Source: Clostridium sp. AF37-5
GTDB lineage: Bacteria; Bacillota; Clostridia; Lachnospirales; Lachnospiraceae
Direction of reading: 5' to 3'
Assembly: GCF_003477605.1 (NCBI RefSeq)
Contig: NZ_QUDR01000010.1
Location: 1-64,000, forward strand
DNA: 64,000 nt
The translations under genes were made by a program, and so were the position numbers. Positions 61,191 through 64,000 of this stretch are shown here, piece after piece. Numbering within the stretch: the stretch's first letter is position 1; every line of letters begins with the position of its first letter. Below the pieces are notes generated by a model. The model searched no databases. It was not told the origin of the DNA and worked only from the letters and a program-made list of their open reading frames with translations.

Positions 61191-63282
61191 ATTAAAGCAG
61201 GTGGATGTCCGGCTGAAATTGGTGGATAAAGAGGGAGTCTTCAGTATGGAGCCGATCGACACACCGGCAAAAGCTGTTTCTATCATGGCACCGATACTTG
61301 CAGAGCTTGACCGGGAAGAGGTCTGCGTGGTCAATCTGGATGGAAAGAACCACCCCATCAACTTTAACATCGTAAGCATTGGGAGTATCAATGCTTCTTT
61401 GGTGACCGGCAGGGAAGTGTATAAATCGGCGGTTTTGAGTAATGCTGCCAGAGTGATACTGCTTCATAACCATCCCTCGTCAAGTCTCGCACCGAGCAGG
61501 GAAGACCGTGAAGTCACCGGAAAGATGATGTATGCCGGGAGCTTTCTTGATATTGAGCTGCAGGACCACATCATTGTTGCCGGAAGAACCGGGGAAACTT
61601 TCAGTATGCGGGAACATCTGCCGGAACTGTTTGACCGAAAAAATTATATGGAGCCGATGGCACATGTAGCAGATCTGGTAAGAGAGGAGGCAACCGGTTC
61701 AGAGGTGTCTCCGGTTACCTATGAAATCCTGCAGATTAAGGATGGAAGTAATGGCGAAGCATACCGGTTTATGGGGACACGGTATATCAGACAACAGCAA
61801 CTTCCGGTCAATGTAAGTGACTACGAATCAAAATATAAAGGGGAATTAAAGCCGGGAGAAACACTGGATACGCTGTATGAACGGTTCAATATACACCGTC
61901 CGGATAATTTTACCGGGCATTCGCTGTCGGTCAGTGATGTGATCGTGCTGGAATCGGATGGGAAGAAAACACCATTTTATGTGGATTCATTTGGATTTCA
62001 GAAACTGGAAAATTTCTTTGAGGAAAGGTTTGTGCGAACCGAAGCAGAAAAGAAAATAATATCAGATTTCCGGGAGAAAACACAAAAATACTTTCGCCCG
62101 GTAGATGGGAGAAAGGCAGAGGAGATTGAAAACAATGTCAGAGAGTACCTTCATAAAAAAGTGCGAGAGCAGGGCCTGCCGATACAATTCGGTGAAGTGC
62201 TGCTGTATGGAAGCCGAAGCCGGGGGATGGAAAAGGAAGATTCTGATATTGATATAGTGGCAGAGTATCAGGGAACTGCAAGAGAAGATGATCTGTTTAA
62301 CCTGTTTCATGAAGATGATTTTTGTATTGGAGGCTGTAAGGTGGATATCAATCCCATCAAAGAAAAAAAATCAGGAAGTCTGACCGCTTTTTTACAGCAG
62401 GCAGTCTATTTTATGGAAAGCGAACTGGCATTTTCCATCGCTGACCGCTACATTTATATTCAGGATGCAACGGAAGGATATGATTATACAATCTATGATT
62501 CAGATTTCACAGAACTAGATGGTGGCGTTTATGATGATCCGGAGATCTCCATCTATGAGGCATTGGATGAGATTGTTGGTGATTTGAAAAAGCAGCCGGA
62601 TACTGACAGGATAAAGGGAGAGATTACAGAAGAATTGCAGCTTATCCCTGTTAATCTGGAGGAATTTGAAGAGGCATTGGAACGAAGTCATTATGTGCCA
62701 CCGGAAGTGACCTATACGGTTGCGGAATGCGGTGAATTTCATAGTATGGGACGATACCGGGATGATATCAAAGATGTGCAGGAAGCAATCGCACTGTGGA
62801 AAGAGTTTCAAGACAGCTCGTTGAATGGGATCCCATCTATCGGGATTTTAGTGCATACGCCGGGACAAACCGATTTGGAAGATGAGCAGTTAGATCTGTT
62901 ATCTGGACAAAAGATCGATCTGGATATGATGCAGTACTATCCGGTGATCTGTAAAGAAGAGGCTGCCATTGAAAAAATATGTGAACTGATCGAAAATCTG
63001 CCGGAAGTCGGAATGATCGGGAAAGTGCCGGAGAGAATATCGACGGAGCTGCTTCTTCGGGAACTGGATCCGGGAAAGAGTCTTTTTTCAGAAGTAGAGA
63101 AAAGTCTGATCCGGGAGTATGGTTTGCAGATGAAAGATGAGCGTAAAACAAGGGAACTTGCGGAAAAACTATGTAGTAGAGATAAGATTGGAAATCAGGA
63201 TGCAGCATTGGTGATACAGGAGGCAAGGGACAAAATAGAAGAAAAAAGATTGACACCAAATACGACACCATATATACTATAA
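61180..63282 (+). CDS. RadC/JAB, YodL and nucleotidyltransferase multidomain protein
   Basis: A 700-residue fusion. The N-terminal JAMM/RadC domain has the metal motif H96-N-H98-P-S-S-x7-D109. A YodL domain follows at about residues 180-275 ('AYRFMGTRYIRQQ', 'LYERFNIHRPDNFTGHSLSVSDVIV'). A nucleotidyltransferase fold has G344-S-R-S-R-G and D356-I-D358, and the C-terminal 300 residues are of the large-polyvalent-protein type ('ELQLIPVNLEEFEEALERSHY'). These domains recur in conjugative elements and phages, often as anti-restriction or DNA-handling proteins. The start overlaps the preceding small ORF. Confidence 0.82.
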   Translation: MNHELKQVDVRLKLVDKEGVFSMEPIDTPAKAVSIMAPILAELDREEVCVVNLDGKNHPINFNIVSIGSINASLVTGREVYKSAVLSNAARVILLHNHPSSSLAPSREDREVTGKMMYAGSFLDIELQDHIIVAGRTGETFSMREHLPELFDRKNYMEPMAHVADLVREEATGSEVSPVTYEILQIKDGSNGEAYRFMGTRYIRQQQLPVNVSDYESKYKGELKPGETLDTLYERFNIHRPDNFTGHSLSVSDVIVLESDGKKTPFYVDSFGFQKLENFFEERFVRTEAEKKIISDFREKTQKYFRPVDGRKAEEIENNVREYLHKKVREQGLPIQFGEVLLYGSRSRGMEKEDSDIDIVAEYQGTAREDDLFNLFHEDDFCIGGCKVDINPIKEKKSGSLTAFLQQAVYFMESELAFSIADRYIYIQDATEGYDYTIYDSDFTELDGGVYDDPEISIYEALDEIVGDLKKQPDTDRIKGEITEELQLIPVNLEEFEEALERSHYVPPEVTYTVAECGEFHSMGRYRDDIKDVQEAIALWKEFQDSSLNGIPSIGILVHTPGQTDLEDEQLDLLSGQKIDLDMMQYYPVICKEEAAIEKICELIENLPEVGMIGKVPERISTELLLRELDPGKSLFSEVEKSLIREYGLQMKDERKTRELAEKLCSRDKIGNQDAALVIQEARDKIEEKRLTPNTTPYIL

Positions 63283-63298
63283 GTAGGAGGAATTATGA

Positions 63299-63553
63299 AT
63301 GTCAAAATGGGATAAACTATTAAGAAAAATATGCACTTTATCAAAGGATTTACGCTTTGATGAGTTGCGGAAAGTATTGGAAAGTTATGGCTATGAAATG
63401 AATGCTCCCAAAGGCGGAAGCAGTCATTATACATTTCGAAAAAGCGGCTGTCAGCCGATTACGATACCAAAACATGAGCCGATTAAAAAGGTATATGTTG
63501 AGATGGTAAAGCAGATTGTGGAAAGTGAGGCGATGAATGATGAGAACGATTGA
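63299..63553 (+). CDS. hicA: HicA family toxin (mRNA interferase)
   Basis: An 84-residue YcfA/HicA-type protein with a small double-stranded-RNA-binding-like fold. The core 'LRKVLESYGYEM', the catalytic His in 'GGSSHYTFRK' and 'ITIPKHEPIKK' are diagnostic. HicA cleaves mRNA when free of its antitoxin. AGGAGG is eight bases before ATG 63299. The N-terminal 17 residues extend beyond many HicA proteins. hicB overlaps its end by 17 bases, the usual toxin-first order. Confidence 0.92.
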   Translation: MSKWDKLLRKICTLSKDLRFDELRKVLESYGYEMNAPKGGSSHYTFRKSGCQPITIPKHEPIKKVYVEMVKQIVESEAMNDEND

Positions 63554-63902
63554 TGATTACATGAATATGAATTATCGTATGGAGATCGTTGAGGACAAAG
63601 AGGAAGGCGGTTTTGTGGTTTCTTATCCGGAACTTCCGGGATGCATTACCTGTGGAGAAACAATGGAATCAGCCATTACAAATGCTCAGGATGCAAAGAA
63701 ATCCTGGCTGCAGGCAGCATTGGAGGAAGGAATCGAGATTCATGAGCCGGACAGTTTGGAAGAATATTCCGGACAGTTTAAGTTAAGGATACCTCGCAGT
63801 TTGCACCGATCTCTTGCAGAGCATTCTAAGAGAGAGGGGATAAGCATGAACCAGTATTGTGTTTATCTGCTTTCACGGAACGATGCAATGCTTTCAAAGT
63901 GA
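63537..63902 (+). CDS. hicB: HicB family antitoxin
   Basis: A 121-residue antitoxin with the degraded RNase H fold typical of HicB ('EEGGFVVSYPELPGCITCGETMESAITNAQDAKKSWLQAALEEG') and a C-terminal ribbon-helix-helix DNA-binding part ('FKLRIPRSLHRSLAEHSKREGISMNQYCVYLL'). It should neutralise HicA and repress the operon. The start is at 63537, or 63540 for the second of two adjacent ATGs. Such modules stabilise mobile elements. Confidence 0.92.
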   Translation: MMRTIDDYMNMNYRMEIVEDKEEGGFVVSYPELPGCITCGETMESAITNAQDAKKSWLQAALEEGIEIHEPDSLEEYSGQFKLRIPRSLHRSLAEHSKREGISMNQYCVYLLSRNDAMLSK

Positions 63903-64000
63903 AAGATGATGCAGATAAGGAAGTATTACAGAGTTAAATAGAAAGCTGTTGTGCTTGCGATTATAATTATTATTGCAAGGAAGGGAATGTATATGCAAAT
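63903..64000 (+). other. Intergenic tail with a possible gene start
   Basis: After hicB no complete gene fits. A hairpin CTTGC...GCAAG (63954-63980) is followed by GGAAGGG (63981-63987) and an in-frame ATG-TAT-ATG at 63988. A further gene may begin here, but only its first codons are inside the window. Confidence 0.3.

Larger units (their letters stand above)
35690..64000. mobile_element. Integrative conjugative element, left part (right end outside window)
   Basis: From about 35.7 kb the genes are those of a Tn1549/CTn-like clostridial element: ParA, ParB, SSB, a Rep-like protein, an adhesin and sortase, Maff2, a TrbL-like protein, PrgI, a methylase-helicase with TnpV, DUF5688, a RadC/YodL protein and HicAB. 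Codon style changes from the AT-rich backbone to more CTG, ATC and CCG. No integrase, relaxase, VirD4 or VirB4 gene and no att repeat was seen. The left border is placed only approximately, after the terminator at 35657. Confidence 0.8.

Overview
The window comes from a low-GC, spore-forming, strictly anaerobic Firmicute, most likely a gut Lachnospiraceae. The evidence is the clostridial spoIIA and spoVA genes, HydG for [FeFe]-hydrogenase assembly, pyruvate phosphate dikinase, an M16C peptidase, a homodimeric GlyRS and phenylacetate-CoA ligase. No rRNA, tRNA or CRISPR array was seen.

Bases 1 to about 35,660 are chromosomal backbone. In order: the 3' end of an Rpn-type nuclease gene; a T-box-controlled valS; a zinc-ribbon/TPR membrane protein; spoIIAA-spoIIAB-sigF followed by a small membrane peptide and spoVAA-VAB-VAC; hydG; two tandem MutS-like ATPases; then, on the minus strand, phenylacetate-CoA ligase and a cold-shock protein. 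Next come an M16C peptidase, era, yqzL and recO; a LytTR regulator with a LiaF-like membrane protein; glyQS; a surface C39-like peptidase; a LytTR response regulator with a GHKL kinase; a secreted protein and a VanZ-LRR fusion. carB and degV lie on the minus strand, followed by ppdK. Three large imperfect palindromes in intergenic space (14.83-14.99, 21.27-21.51 and 25.88-26.16 kb) share an apical GTAGTTT and look like one non-coding repeat family.

From about 35.7 kb to the right edge the window is part of an integrative conjugative element with a different codon style. It holds ParA, ParB, SSB and a Rep-like protein whose gene contains iteron-like repeats, then surface functions: a CAP-domain protein split from a SpaA-like tail by an in-frame TGA, a 1,400-residue thioester/Cna-B adhesin, and a class B sortase. 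A group II intron has inserted just after a rho-independent terminator. An AT-rich SIR2 plus P-loop gene sits between the adhesin and the sortase and has its own promoter and a palindrome at its transcription start; it is the best candidate here for a defence system. Conjugation membrane genes (Maff2, TrbL-like, PrgI) follow. Then come a 2,652-residue methylase-helicase with a complete TnpV gene overprinted in its linker, a DUF5688 protein, a RadC/YodL/nucleotidyltransferase fusion, and a HicAB toxin-antitoxin pair. No VirB4, VirD4, relaxase or integrase is present, so the element is either deleted or continues to the right.

The main functional threads are: tRNA-charging control of valS; the sigma-F switch with early spoVA genes; two LytTR circuits, each with 9-11 bp direct repeats one helical repeat pair (21 bp) apart in front of a probable target promoter; and a conjugative element carrying surface attachment, defence and anti-defence-like genes.
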